The position numbers and the translations under genes are program-made. A model generated the notes under the pieces. That model saw only the letters and a list, made by a program, of their open reading frames with translations, ran no database searches and was not told where the DNA came from. Positions 50,388 to 59,714 of a stretch of 64,000 bases of DNA are shown piece after piece. This stretch comes from Akkermansia massiliensis (GTDB taxonomy: Bacteria > Verrucomicrobiota > Verrucomicrobiia > Verrucomicrobiales > Akkermansiaceae). Each line of letters begins with the position of its first letter. The first letter of the stretch is position 1. The stretch is taken from positions 124,001 to 188,000 of the forward strand of contig NZ_JAMGSI010000002.1 in assembly GCF_023516715.1 (NCBI RefSeq), written 5' to 3'.

Positions 50388-50915
50388 GTGAATAACAATT
50401 CTTCCATCCTTTTCGGCCTTTTTGACGAATTTCTTTGGATCCGGTGCTCCGGACGCGGAAGTTTCGCCAACAGCCCGACCGTCAAATCCCTGGGGGATGA
50501 TTACATCGCTTCCGGAGGACGCCTGATCGTCATTGACCTGGAAACCTGCTCCGGCATTGACTCCACCTTCATGGGCACTCTTGCGGGACTGTCGCGCCGG
50601 CTGCTGCCCATCGGCGGCTCCGTCCAGATCGCCTCCCCCAGCGAACGCTGCCTGAGCGCGCTGGAAAGCCTGGGACTGGACGCCCTGCTCAGCATTGAAC
50701 CGCCTACAGCCCCCTGGAGGGGGAAAGTGGACCAGATACGCGCCAGCCTGGGCTCGGAGAACGCTCCCACCGTTCATCTGGATGCCAAGGACCAGACTCT
50801 GCACGTTCTCAACTCCCATCTGACCCTGAGCGAATTGAGCGAAGAGAACGAAGAAAAATTCCGCAACGTGACCGACTGCCTGAAGGAAGAACTGGAACGG
50901 CAGAAGGATAAATAA
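50388..50915 (+). CDS. STAS-domain protein (anti-sigma-factor antagonist-like)
   Basis: Protein of 175 residues starting with GTG at 50388. Residues 1-105 form a STAS domain: LFDEFLWIRCSGRGSFANSP, then VIDLETCSGIDSTFMGTLAG with Ser in the position phosphorylated in SpoIIAA-like proteins. A helical C-terminal extension (about 110-175) is acidic and charged. It probably acts in a partner-switching network; no anti-sigma kinase or phosphatase is in the window. It is followed after 16 bp by the DUF2851 gene. Confidence 0.8.
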   Translation: MNNNSSILFGLFDEFLWIRCSGRGSFANSPTVKSLGDDYIASGGRLIVIDLETCSGIDSTFMGTLAGLSRRLLPIGGSVQIASPSERCLSALESLGLDALLSIEPPTAPWRGKVDQIRASLGSENAPTVHLDAKDQTLHVLNSHLTLSELSEENEEKFRNVTDCLKEELERQKDK

Positions 50916-50931
50916 CCTTCCCCCATCCAAC

Positions 50932-52305
50932 ATGGACATGCGCTCCATGGCCTCCCTGTACGGAGACGCCCGTTCCGCAGCAATGGAGGAAGGGGAAGGC
51001 GCCGTCAGGGAACCCGACTTTTCCCTCCCTGCCGGGCTTCCGGACGAGAGAACGCTCCAGCTTCTCCTGCTGGAAGGCGCATTTGGAACCTCCTTTACGG
51101 ATGACCTGGGCAGGGAGGTCCGCATTCTGGACTTCGGTGACTGGAACAAATCCGCCGGACCGGATTTTCTAAACGCCAGGATCCGCATCAACGGCGTTCC
51201 GCAGGCGGGAGACATTGAACTGGACCCCGCTCCGGAAGACTGGGAACGCCACGGGCACGGCTCCAACCCGGCATTCAGCGGCGTCATCCTGCATCTCGCC
51301 TGCGCGCCCAGCCGCAGGGAATGGTTCACCCGCAACGCCAGGCACAAGCGCATCCCCCTGGCCGTCATTCCTCCCGCTGCGCTGGCGCGGGCAAAAACGG
51401 CCCCTTCCGGCAATGCCCCGGTGCGCCACTGCCGCCACGCCGACCTGTTAACCTCCATGCCTCCGGAGCTTCTGGAAACCCTCCTTGAGTCGGCAGCGGC
51501 CTACCGGTTCCGGAACAAGCACCGCCGCCATGCGGAACGCGCCAAATACGCAGGAGAAGAGCAAACCCTTTTTGAAAGCCTGGCGGAAACGCTGGGCTAC
51601 CATGCCAACAAGGACGCCATGCTGCACCTGGCTTTGCGCGCCCCCCTGCGCGCCATCCGGGAATGCCCGGAGGCCCTCCTCTTCGGCACGGCGGGATTCC
51701 TGCTCCCCGTCCTGCCGGATTCCTGCACGGCGGAAGCCGTGGCTCATCATAAAAAACTCTGGACCCAATGGTGGCCCCTGCGGGAACAGTTTGAACTGGC
51801 GCCGGAGCGCTCCTTCCCCTGGACGTTCTCCGGCAGCAGGCCGGCCAACCATCCGCAGAGGCGCGCGGGGGCGCTGGCCGTCATCGCAGCGGATTTTGCC
51901 ACGTTCAAGCGTCTTTGCCATTCCGGCCCTGCGGAAGAACTGGCGGACTATCTTTCCTCCCTCAGGCACCCCTACTGGAGCACCCATGTGACGCTGCCTT
52001 CCGCACCGTCCCCCCGCCCCATGGCCCTGATGGGCCGGGACAGAATTCTGGACTTTACCGTCAACCACCTTTTCCCGGCGAAAGGAGACGAACATGCGTG
52101 GCTGCATTACCTCTCCCTCCGGGCCGGACAGGCGGGAACAAAAGTGCTCTCCGTCCACCAATCCCTGCTGGGCGGCAGGCCGGACGCGAAAGCCTTTCTT
52201 GCGAAGGCGTGGCACCACCAGGCCCTGCTTCAAATTCACGAGGACCTGTGCTCCCTCCATTCCTGCACCGTCTGCTCGCTGATCGGGCGCATGGGAAAGA
52301 AATGA
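50932..52305 (+). CDS. DUF2851 family protein
   Basis: Protein of 457 residues. Family blocks are ILDFGDWNKSAGPDFLNARI, GDIELDPAPEDWERHGHGSNPAFSGVILH and the C-terminal Cys-rich end CSLHSCTVCSLIGRMGKK. These proteins occur in Bacteroidetes and related groups; function is unknown, though the first half resembles nuclease-like folds. Start 50932 is the first Met after the STAS gene, with others at 50938 and 50944. Confidence 0.8.
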   Translation: MDMRSMASLYGDARSAAMEEGEGAVREPDFSLPAGLPDERTLQLLLLEGAFGTSFTDDLGREVRILDFGDWNKSAGPDFLNARIRINGVPQAGDIELDPAPEDWERHGHGSNPAFSGVILHLACAPSRREWFTRNARHKRIPLAVIPPAALARAKTAPSGNAPVRHCRHADLLTSMPPELLETLLESAAAYRFRNKHRRHAERAKYAGEEQTLFESLAETLGYHANKDAMLHLALRAPLRAIRECPEALLFGTAGFLLPVLPDSCTAEAVAHHKKLWTQWWPLREQFELAPERSFPWTFSGSRPANHPQRRAGALAVIAADFATFKRLCHSGPAEELADYLSSLRHPYWSTHVTLPSAPSPRPMALMGRDRILDFTVNHLFPAKGDEHAWLHYLSLRAGQAGTKVLSVHQSLLGGRPDAKAFLAKAWHHQALLQIHEDLCSLHSCTVCSLIGRMGKK

Positions 52306-52480
52306 GCGTCTTGCGCCTCTTTCCATAAGCAGGCACGCCAATTCCTCCGGATATTCCCCGGAATGTCTCCCGCCGTCTTTCCGTTAAGAGAAAAAATCCT
52401 TTCTCCGGGCAGTACTCATTTCCGTGCCTTTCCGCTCTTTTTTGAACCAAACGCCGGTTTCTTCCCGCAGTGAAGCCGGA

Positions 52481-52522
52481 AAAATAAAAAACTTCCAGCC
52501 CCCATAAAGAGGGAGCTGGAAG
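52481..52522 (-). terminator. intrinsic terminator of the GH95 gene
   Basis: On the minus strand CTTCCAGCTCCC and GGGGGCTGGAAG pair around TCTTTAT, followed by a T-rich tract (TTTTTTATTTTT). It lies about 50 bp beyond the GH95 stop. The 52306-52480 gap shows nothing else. Confidence 0.82.
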
Positions 52523-52573
52523 CCATGGTCATTTTCCTGCCGGAGTTGAAACCGGGTACGGAATCGCCTCCTT

Positions 52574-54964
52574 TTACCTGGCAGCAGCCTGCGGAGCTTC
52601 CGCACCGGGTTTCAGCGGCAGGGTTTTCATGCGGGTCATCTTTCCGTTGACGCGCACGGGCAGCACCTTGGGCTGGTCGGAATACAGCTTCACGTTGCTC
52701 ACCTTGCCGTTCTTCCAGGAGAAGTCCACCGTGACGTTGCCGCGGGCTTTTAGTCCCTTCACGGAGCCTTCAGGCCACGCCTCCACAGGGGAGGGCATGA
52801 TGTCCAGGCCGCCGGCATGGGATTGCACCAGCATTTCACAAATGCCGCCCACAATCCCGAAGTTGCCGTCCATCTGCATGGGCGGGTGTGTGGTCAGCAT
52901 GTTCGGCAGGGTGTTGAATTTCAGAAGTCCCTGCACCATTTCATGAGCCTTGTTCCCGTCGCCCAGGCGGGCCCACAGGGCGGTGCGCCACGGCCACGTC
53001 CAGGAACGGCGGCTGTCTCCGGTCGTGCCGCGCCATTCCAGGGAGAGGCGGGCGGCTTCCGCCAGCTTGGGCGTCTTGAGCTTGCTGATCTGGTTGCCGG
53101 GGAAAACGGCAAAGAGGTGGGACGTGTGGCGGTGGTCCGTCTTGGGGATGCGGTCAATCATCCATTCCTGAAGGTTCCCTTCCTTGCCTATCTTGTTGCC
53201 GGCCAGCCTCTTCAGCTTGCCTTCCAGGCTCTTGGCCCAGGAGGCGTCCTTGCCCAGGATGCGGGCGGCCTTGATGGTGTTGGTGAAGAGTTCCGCGATG
53301 AGCTGCTGGTCGTGCATCACGCCGTCTTCACGCGGGCCGTGCTCGGGAGACCAGCCGTTGGGGGCCACCAGGGTGCCGGCCTTTACGTCAGCCAGGTCCT
53401 TCTTCTCCTCTTCGTTCGGATCCTTGCCGTTCGTCTTGAAGCCTTCGCCCCTGGCGCCCAGCTCCTTCAAATGGTCTTCCCAGAAATGGCAGATTTCCTT
53501 CATCAGGGGATAGGCCTGCTTTTCCAGATATTTCCTGTCACCGGTGAACGCGTAATGTTCCCAGACATGCAGCGCATACCACGCCGCGCCGGGAATGTTC
53601 CACTGCCAGCCGTTGCCGCCGAAGATGTTCTGGGAGGTACGCACCGTCCAGCCGCGCACGGGCTTGCCGTCCTTGGTATTGAAACCCTTGTTGGCTTGGG
53701 AGACGTCCCGGCAGCCGGGCGCCATCGCTTCCACGTAATTGATCAGCGCCTCATGGCATTCGGAAAGATTGGCGGGTTCCGCACCCCAGTACGCCATCTG
53801 CACGTTGATGTTGTTATGGTAGTCACAGGCCCAGGGCGGATTGAGATAAACATTCCAGAGCCCCTGGAGGTTGGCCGGAAGCGTGCCGGGCCGGGAGCTG
53901 GACAGGAGCAGGTAACGGCCATACTGGAACATGGTTTCTTCCAGATCGGGATCAACCGGATTCTTCTTATAGGCTTCCAGCCGCTTTGGAATGGGCAGTT
54001 TGGCTACATCCGCCTCCGTCTTGCCGAAGTTGACCTTTACCCGGTCAAACATGGACTTGTACTGGGCGATGTGCGCCTGTTTCAGGGCGGCATAATCCGC
54101 AGAGGCCGCCTTGGCCGCATAACGGTCCAGCTTTTTGGCGGGGGCCTCTCCCTTCCAGTCCTTCTTATAGTCCATCAGGTAATCCGTCTCCATGGCGATG
54201 ACGACCATGCAGGAATCCGCGTTCTTCACGGAAATCTTATCGTCCGCAGTGGAAAGCGTACCGCCTTTGGGACGGATCAGGACACGGCCTTCATAATTCA
54301 TGCCGTTTTTCAGGGTTCCCTTCCAGGTGATGACGGGGCCCTTGGCGGAAATAGCCGATTCAAGCTGGCTGTTGATGGAAAAATCCGCGCTGAACTGGCC
54401 GGGCTTGCTGGCCTTGTACTCCAGCACCAGCACATTGGCGGGCGTGCTGGCGAACGCTTCGCGGTCATACGTCACGCCATCCGCCTTGTAATTCACCTTG
54501 TGGATGCCGTCCCGCAAATCCAGGGCGCGCGTAAAATCCTCCACGGAAACGGAGGCTGGCTGGTCCCCCTTTTTAAAGTCTACGAACAAATCGCCGAAAG
54601 GCAGGTAGTTGCCGAACTGGTTCGTCCCGGCATTGAGCCCGTAACCATACCCACCGCCGGGATTGGGGCCGCCGGACCACAGGCTGATTTCATTCAGGGC
54701 AAACCGCTCGCGGTTGGGCGCGCTGAAAATCATGGCCCCCACGCGGCCGTTGCCGATGGGATACCCTTCCGCTTCCCAAACGGCGGAAGGCTTCTTGTAT
54801 TTGCCGAAATTACCGTCGGGGTTCTTGTCCTCCTGCGGATAAACAACTACGGCCGGTTCATCAGACCAGATCAGGTTGGAGGCGGAAGGCTTGTCCAGGG
54901 CCCCCCAACCCAGAGAAACGGAGCTCACCGCAACGGCAGATAGAAATAGAGATTGGAGATGCAT
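52574..54964 (-). CDS. secreted GH95 alpha-L-fucosidase-type glycosidase
   Basis: Exported enzyme of 796 residues with a signal peptide (about 1-22). The N-terminal beta domain has WEAEGYPIGNGRVGAMIF and NEISLWSGGPN; the (alpha/alpha)6 barrel shows NLQGLWN, NNINVQMAYW (Asn385 and Asn387), SPEHGPREDG (Glu541) and MQMDGNFG (Asp699). These match the Asn/Asn/Glu/Asp catalytic set of GH95 inverting fucosidases, which take terminal alpha-1,2-fucose (some members alpha-galactose) from mucin or milk glycans. It is divergent from the metalloprotease gene and monocistronic. Confidence 0.94.
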   Translation of the reverse strand: MHLQSLFLSAVAVSSVSLGWGALDKPSASNLIWSDEPAVVVYPQEDKNPDGNFGKYKKPSAVWEAEGYPIGNGRVGAMIFSAPNRERFALNEISLWSGGPNPGGGYGYGLNAGTNQFGNYLPFGDLFVDFKKGDQPASVSVEDFTRALDLRDGIHKVNYKADGVTYDREAFASTPANVLVLEYKASKPGQFSADFSINSQLESAISAKGPVITWKGTLKNGMNYEGRVLIRPKGGTLSTADDKISVKNADSCMVVIAMETDYLMDYKKDWKGEAPAKKLDRYAAKAASADYAALKQAHIAQYKSMFDRVKVNFGKTEADVAKLPIPKRLEAYKKNPVDPDLEETMFQYGRYLLLSSSRPGTLPANLQGLWNVYLNPPWACDYHNNINVQMAYWGAEPANLSECHEALINYVEAMAPGCRDVSQANKGFNTKDGKPVRGWTVRTSQNIFGGNGWQWNIPGAAWYALHVWEHYAFTGDRKYLEKQAYPLMKEICHFWEDHLKELGARGEGFKTNGKDPNEEEKKDLADVKAGTLVAPNGWSPEHGPREDGVMHDQQLIAELFTNTIKAARILGKDASWAKSLEGKLKRLAGNKIGKEGNLQEWMIDRIPKTDHRHTSHLFAVFPGNQISKLKTPKLAEAARLSLEWRGTTGDSRRSWTWPWRTALWARLGDGNKAHEMVQGLLKFNTLPNMLTTHPPMQMDGNFGIVGGICEMLVQSHAGGLDIMPSPVEAWPEGSVKGLKARGNVTVDFSWKNGKVSNVKLYSDQPKVLPVRVNGKMTRMKTLPLKPGAEAPQAAAR

Positions 54965-55136
54965 GCTTTAATGAGGATGTCATATATTTACTGCCGCCGC
55001 AATCTCTATCTTTCAGCCTTTTCAACTTACCCTCACGGCATGACGCACCCCTTTCCGCCGTTCTTCCTCCTGACCCGGCGCCTGTTCCGCAAATGGTAGC
55101 GCGGACAGTAAATTTCCTTGTCTTTGAGGGGCGCGC

Positions 55137-55149
55137 GCCTACCGTAGGC
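55137..55149 (+). promoter_or_regulatory. palindrome at the metalloprotease start
   Basis: GCCTA-CCG-TAGGC ends 4 bp before the ATG at 55154. It could be an operator or a small hairpin at the ribosome entry site. Confidence 0.3.
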
Positions 55150-55153
55150 AAGC

Positions 55154-56311
55154 ATGTTTAAACGACTTCTCTCCGCATTTTTTTCCTTCGCCCTTCTCGG
55201 GACGGCTTCCGGAATATCTTCTGCCGGGGTCACCGTTCCGGACGTTCTGAAAGACCGGATTGCCCTGAAAAAAACGGCCCAGCAGCTCAACGTCGTTTAC
55301 TTTCTGGGCAGTGACACGGAACCCGTTCCGGATTACGAACGGCGCCTCAGCGAACTGCTGCTTTACCTCCAGCAGTTTTACGGCAGGGAAATGCAGCGGC
55401 ACGGCTACGGCGCGCGCTCCTTCGGCCTGGACATCAAATCCCCCGGCCGCGTGAACATCATTGAATACAAGGCCAAGAACCCGGCGGCGCACTATCCGTA
55501 TGAAAACGGCGGCGGCTGGAAGGCCGCGCAGGAGCTTGAAGAATTTTTCAAGGCCAATCCGGACAGGAAAAAAAGCCAGCACACCCTGGTCATCATGCCT
55601 ACCTGGAACGATGAAAAGAACGGCCCCGACAATCCCGGCGGCGTTCCCTTCTACGGCATGGGCCGCAATTGCTTTGCCCTGGATTATCCGGCCTTTGACA
55701 TCAAGCACCTGGGCCAGAAAACCAGGGAAGGGCAGCTGCTGACCAAATGGTACGGCGGCCTGGCCCATGAGCTGGGCCACGGCCTCAACCTGCCCCATAA
55801 CCACCAGACCGCCTCGGACGGCAAAAAGTACGGCACGGCCCTGATGGGCGCGGGAAACTACACGTTCGGCACCAGTCCCACCTTCCTGACCCCCGCCAGC
55901 TGCGCCCTGCTGGACGCCTGTGAAGTGTTCTCCGTCACTCCGGCACAGAAATTCTATGAAGGCAGGCCGGAGGTGGAAATCAAGGACACGGCCATTTCCT
56001 TCAAGGGAGACCAGATTCTCATCTCCGGAAGCTACAAGAGCCCCCAGACCGTCAAGGCGCTGAACGTCTACGTCCAGGACCCGCCCTATGCGGTCAACCA
56101 GGACTATGACGCCGTTTCCTTCTCCCAGCGCCTGGGGAAAAAGAGCGGCAAGTTTTCCATGAAGATTGACAAGAAGGAACTGGACGGGCTGACCAACAAC
56201 GAATTCCGCATTTCCCTCATGTTCATCCTCGCCAACGGGCTGCACATGCAGAAGCATTTCACGTTCCACTGGGACGCCCTCCAGGATTACAGGGACGAAC
56301 CCAAATCCTGA
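55154..56311 (+). CDS. secreted metzincin-like zinc metalloprotease
   Basis: Exported protein of 385 residues with a signal peptide (about 1-24). The zinc motif HELGHGLNLPHNH gives His205, Glu206, His209 and His215 in the metzincin HExxHxxxxxH spacing, but the usual Gly at position 8 is Asn. A Met-turn candidate, ALMGAGNY (Met231), follows at short distance. Residues 280-375 form a beta-rich C-terminal domain. It would cleave extracellular or periplasmic proteins, possibly mucin; the family is not one I can name. It is divergent from the GH95 gene. Confidence 0.7.
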   Translation: MFKRLLSAFFSFALLGTASGISSAGVTVPDVLKDRIALKKTAQQLNVVYFLGSDTEPVPDYERRLSELLLYLQQFYGREMQRHGYGARSFGLDIKSPGRVNIIEYKAKNPAAHYPYENGGGWKAAQELEEFFKANPDRKKSQHTLVIMPTWNDEKNGPDNPGGVPFYGMGRNCFALDYPAFDIKHLGQKTREGQLLTKWYGGLAHELGHGLNLPHNHQTASDGKKYGTALMGAGNYTFGTSPTFLTPASCALLDACEVFSVTPAQKFYEGRPEVEIKDTAISFKGDQILISGSYKSPQTVKALNVYVQDPPYAVNQDYDAVSFSQRLGKKSGKFSMKIDKKELDGLTNNEFRISLMFILANGLHMQKHFTFHWDALQDYRDEPKS

Positions 56312-56374
56312 ACCGGTTCCCCTCCCTTGGCGGATTGCCGCGGAGACGGCGGCATCCGCATCACGGGAAAGGGC

Positions 56375-58261
56375 TTATTCCTTCAAACTGGTGCGCCAGC
56401 CGGAAGCGTGCTGATAATAATAAACCGCCTCCTTTTCCAGCTCCTTCATCCGGGCATCCGGCTTCACAGGCTCCCCGTCACGGAAAAACTCCGCGCCGCG
56501 CTGGGGTTTAAGCACCACCATGTCCCTTCCCTTCAAGTAGCCGATGTACTGGTAATTGCTCACGAAATACCGGGACTGGTAGGAGGGTTTCAAGGCGTCC
56601 TTTCCATAAAACGCCGCATCATACGGCCATTTCAGCAGGCCGAGCAGGGTGGGCAGCACGTCAATCTGGCTGACAGGCGTCTCAATCCGTTCCGGCTTCA
56701 GCAGGGCCGGAGCGTAGAAAATGGAGAAAATGCGGTGCGTTTCCGGATTAAGCGTCTGTTTCCCGGCGCTGCCCGCGCCATGGTCCGCCACAAACACGAA
56801 CAGCGTATTCTCAAACCACGGTTTGCTCCTGGCCTCCTCCACAAAGGCCCCCACGGCATAATCCGCGTACTTGACGGCGCCCATGCGCCCGGTATGGGAA
56901 GGAATGTCTATGCGCCCTTCCGGATAGGTATAGGGGCGGTGGTTGGACGTGGTGAACACCACCTGTAAAAAAGGAGAGCCGCTTTTGAAGGACTCATCCG
57001 CCTCACGCACGGCGCGGCGGAACAGGTCTTCATCACAGACGCCCCAGATGGTGGAATGGGTCACCTCTGAATCATCCATGGAATTGCGGTCCAGAACCTG
57101 GAAGCCGTTGTTCCCGAAGAAGTAATTCATGTTGTCAAAATACCCGTAGCCGCCGTAGATCCACTTGAGGTCATACCCCTTGTCCCTGAATATGGACCCG
57201 ATGGTCTGCAAATGCTCATTCCCCTCCTGGCGGAGGATGGACATGCCGGGCAGCGGCGGTATGGACGTGCTGACCGCCTCCAGCCCGCGCACGGAGCGGG
57301 TGCCCGTGGCATAGGTATTCGGGAAGAAAATGCCCTCTTTGCCCAGACGGCTCAGGCACGGCGTGACATTCGCGCCGTCCTCCCGGCACTCGTTTAAAAA
57401 CTCCGCCCCCATGCTCTCCATGACCACAACCACGACGTTGGGCCGGATGGCTTCCCCGGAGGGGCGCACCCGCCTCTTCACGCTGCCTGATGCGGCGTCA
57501 GGCACGGACGTGTCATCCGCCGTGAATTCCCGGGCCAGAAACGCCGCCGCATCCGCGTCCGGCAGCGTCTTGTAATAATCGCGGTAGTCCAGTTCATTCT
57601 TGAGAAAGGCGCTGAACAGGCTGTAAAGGCCGTCCTTGGCCATTTCCGAGTTATAGCGGTTGTTCACGGCATCCGCATCCTTGATGTCCACCAGCCAATA
57701 CCCTCCCGTTATGCACGCCAGCAGGAACAGCACCACGCAGCCCCGCTTCCACCCCGCGGGAGCTTCCCCATGGCGGGGAACCAGAAAACGCTTCATCCCC
57801 CAGACGGCCAGGACGGATACAGCCAGAATGGCGATAAGAATCGGGATGATGGGGTAGGATTCATAAATATTCCCGATCACCTCCTTGGTATAAATCAGGT
57901 AATCCACCGCAATGAAATTGAAGCTGGCTTCAAACTCATTCCAGAAGAAGGCTTCCGCCACGTCCTCAAACAGGTTGGCGAGCACAAACAGGAAAAACCA
58001 TGCGCAGGTGATCCACCGGTCCGCCTTTCCCCCCGCCCTACCGCGCGGCAGAATCCACAAATAAACGGCATAAGGGATGAGCCAGTAGCACATGGTGATG
58101 GAAAACTCCGTCACGAAAATGTATGCCGTCTTCAGAAGGGGAATGACCCCGAAATCCATGTTGCGGTATTCAAAAAACACCGTAAACAGGTTTTCCACCG
58201 CCTCAATACCGAACGCGAGCAGGAGGAACGGCCAAAACCTCCCCCAATAATAACGAATCAT
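56375..58261 (-). CDS. LtaS/MdoB-type alkaline-phosphatase-fold membrane enzyme
   Basis: Protein of 628 residues. Five N-terminal membrane helices (about 8-30, 40-70, 84-100, 138-156, 174-192) precede an extracytoplasmic sulfatase-like domain. Catalytic blocks are NVVVVVMESMGAEFL (Glu282 as metal ligand), the nucleophile loop YATGTRSVRGLEAV (319-326) and VFVADHGAGSAG. The family transfers phosphoglycerol or phosphoethanolamine groups to glycans or lipids. The donor and acceptor cannot be read. Convergent with the metalloprotease gene. Confidence 0.85.
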   Translation of the reverse strand: MIRYYWGRFWPFLLLAFGIEAVENLFTVFFEYRNMDFGVIPLLKTAYIFVTEFSITMCYWLIPYAVYLWILPRGRAGGKADRWITCAWFFLFVLANLFEDVAEAFFWNEFEASFNFIAVDYLIYTKEVIGNIYESYPIIPILIAILAVSVLAVWGMKRFLVPRHGEAPAGWKRGCVVLFLLACITGGYWLVDIKDADAVNNRYNSEMAKDGLYSLFSAFLKNELDYRDYYKTLPDADAAAFLAREFTADDTSVPDAASGSVKRRVRPSGEAIRPNVVVVVMESMGAEFLNECREDGANVTPCLSRLGKEGIFFPNTYATGTRSVRGLEAVSTSIPPLPGMSILRQEGNEHLQTIGSIFRDKGYDLKWIYGGYGYFDNMNYFFGNNGFQVLDRNSMDDSEVTHSTIWGVCDEDLFRRAVREADESFKSGSPFLQVVFTTSNHRPYTYPEGRIDIPSHTGRMGAVKYADYAVGAFVEEARSKPWFENTLFVFVADHGAGSAGKQTLNPETHRIFSIFYAPALLKPERIETPVSQIDVLPTLLGLLKWPYDAAFYGKDALKPSYQSRYFVSNYQYIGYLKGRDMVVLKPQRGAEFFRDGEPVKPDARMKELEKEAVYYYQHASGWRTSLKE

Positions 58262-58368
58262 CGTCCCCGGAAATATGACAGACGGGGCATGCCGTCAATG
58301 CTCCATCACAGCATCACGCAAGTATGGCTGTCATTCCGCAGAGCGGCCGCCGGGCATCCGGACTCCCT

Positions 58369-59505
58369 TTACACCACATCCAGCGCGGCGTCCCAGTCCT
58401 TCCAGACAGGCTCCAGGCCCGCATTCCGGATGGCGCCGACCACCTGTTCCGGAGTGCGCTGGTCGGAAATCTCAAACTGCTCCGTTGCCTTGCAGCGCCC
58501 TTTCCGGTCCTCGGGAAGGTCCACCTGGTTTCCCCGCACCGTCAAATGGGCGGTGGCCGTTCCCACCCCCGTGTAGCCCCCCGGTTCCGTACGGGCAATG
58601 GCGGACATGTGGGTCATGCCCAGATGCATCAGGGCATCCCTCATCGGCGCGGGTTCACGGGTGCTGACGGACATGCCTATCCTGGGGAAGCAGATGCGCA
58701 GGGCGGCCATAAGCTGGACAAAATGGCGGTCGTCCAGCATCAGTTCCGGATCGGGTTCATACTCGTAATTCCCGGCGTAGGGACGCATGCGCGGGAACGC
58801 CACGGAAAGCGCGGACTTCCAGCAATGCTTCTGCAAATAGTCCAGATGGGCGGCGAGCGCCATGGCCTCCCGCCGCCAGGGGGACAGGCCGAACAGGGCG
58901 CCTATCTGAATGCGGCGGAAGCCGCCCTGGTAGGCGCGTTCCGGGCAATCCAGCCGCCAGTTGAAATTCTTCTTCATGCCCGCCGTATGCAGGGTTTCAT
59001 ACACCTCCCGGTTGTAGGTCTCCTGGTACACGGCCAGTTGTTCCGCCCCATGGTGGACGATTTCCGCATAGCGGTCGTCCGGAAGCGGTCCTATTTCCAG
59101 CCCCAGCGAGGGGATAAAGGAATGCAGCGCGTCCAGGCATTCCTGCATGTACCCGTCTGAAACGAACTTGGGATGCTCCCCGGCCACCAGCAGGATGCTG
59201 CGCAGGCCCAGCCCGTGCAGGTAGCGGGCCTCCTGCACCACTTCATCCACCGTAAGGGTGGTGCGGATGATGGGGTTGTCCCGGGAAAAACCGCAGTACT
59301 TGCAATTATTGATGCATTCGTTGGACAGGTAAATGGGGGCAAAGAGACGGATGGTCCGGCCGAAATGCAGGCGCGTCAGGCGGCGGCTCTCCTGCGCCAT
59401 CGCCTCCAGGCGGGCGTCGTCCACCGGTTCCAGCAATGCCATGAAGCGGCGCACCAGGGAAGAGGGATGGTCCATCAGACCGTTTAATTCTTCAGAAAAG
59501 GACAT
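58369..59505 (-). CDS. thiH: 2-iminoacetate synthase (ThiH-type radical SAM)
   Basis: Radical SAM lyase of 378 residues that cleaves tyrosine to dehydroglycine for the thiazole of thiamine. The cluster motif is CINNCKYCGFSRDN (Cys64, 68, 71). Other family blocks are LVAGEHPKFVSDGYMQECLD, VYQETYNREVYETLH, RIQIGALFGL, SVAFPRMRPYAG and GMSVSTREPAPMRD. Start 59505 gives the canonical N-terminus; the frame is open to 59778 without similarity. No TPP riboswitch is evident upstream, and no other thi genes are in the window. Confidence 0.94.
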   Translation of the reverse strand: MSFSEELNGLMDHPSSLVRRFMALLEPVDDARLEAMAQESRRLTRLHFGRTIRLFAPIYLSNECINNCKYCGFSRDNPIIRTTLTVDEVVQEARYLHGLGLRSILLVAGEHPKFVSDGYMQECLDALHSFIPSLGLEIGPLPDDRYAEIVHHGAEQLAVYQETYNREVYETLHTAGMKKNFNWRLDCPERAYQGGFRRIQIGALFGLSPWRREAMALAAHLDYLQKHCWKSALSVAFPRMRPYAGNYEYEPDPELMLDDRHFVQLMAALRICFPRIGMSVSTREPAPMRDALMHLGMTHMSAIARTEPGGYTGVGTATAHLTVRGNQVDLPEDRKGRCKATEQFEISDQRTPEQVVGAIRNAGLEPVWKDWDAALDVV

Positions 59506-59714
59506 AGGAAGATTAAATAAAATTTGAGAGAGCCGGCTGCCCAAGGCCATTTCCACGCCTGAACCGGAGAAGCCCAATTTGCCTCTTCCCTCACAAAGGA
59601 TTCCATCTTTTACCGTGTCATTTCCCGGAGCGGAGCGCTCCATGAGGAAAGAAGGGCCCCTGCAAATCGTCGTGACAGACGGCCTCTCATGGACTAATCT
59701 GGCCTTATCCTCCC

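Noticed and set aside
59506-59714. TPP riboswitch upstream of thiH
   Set aside because: I searched the minus strand by eye for the CUGAGA and ACCUGAUCUGGAUAAUGC-like core and found neither.
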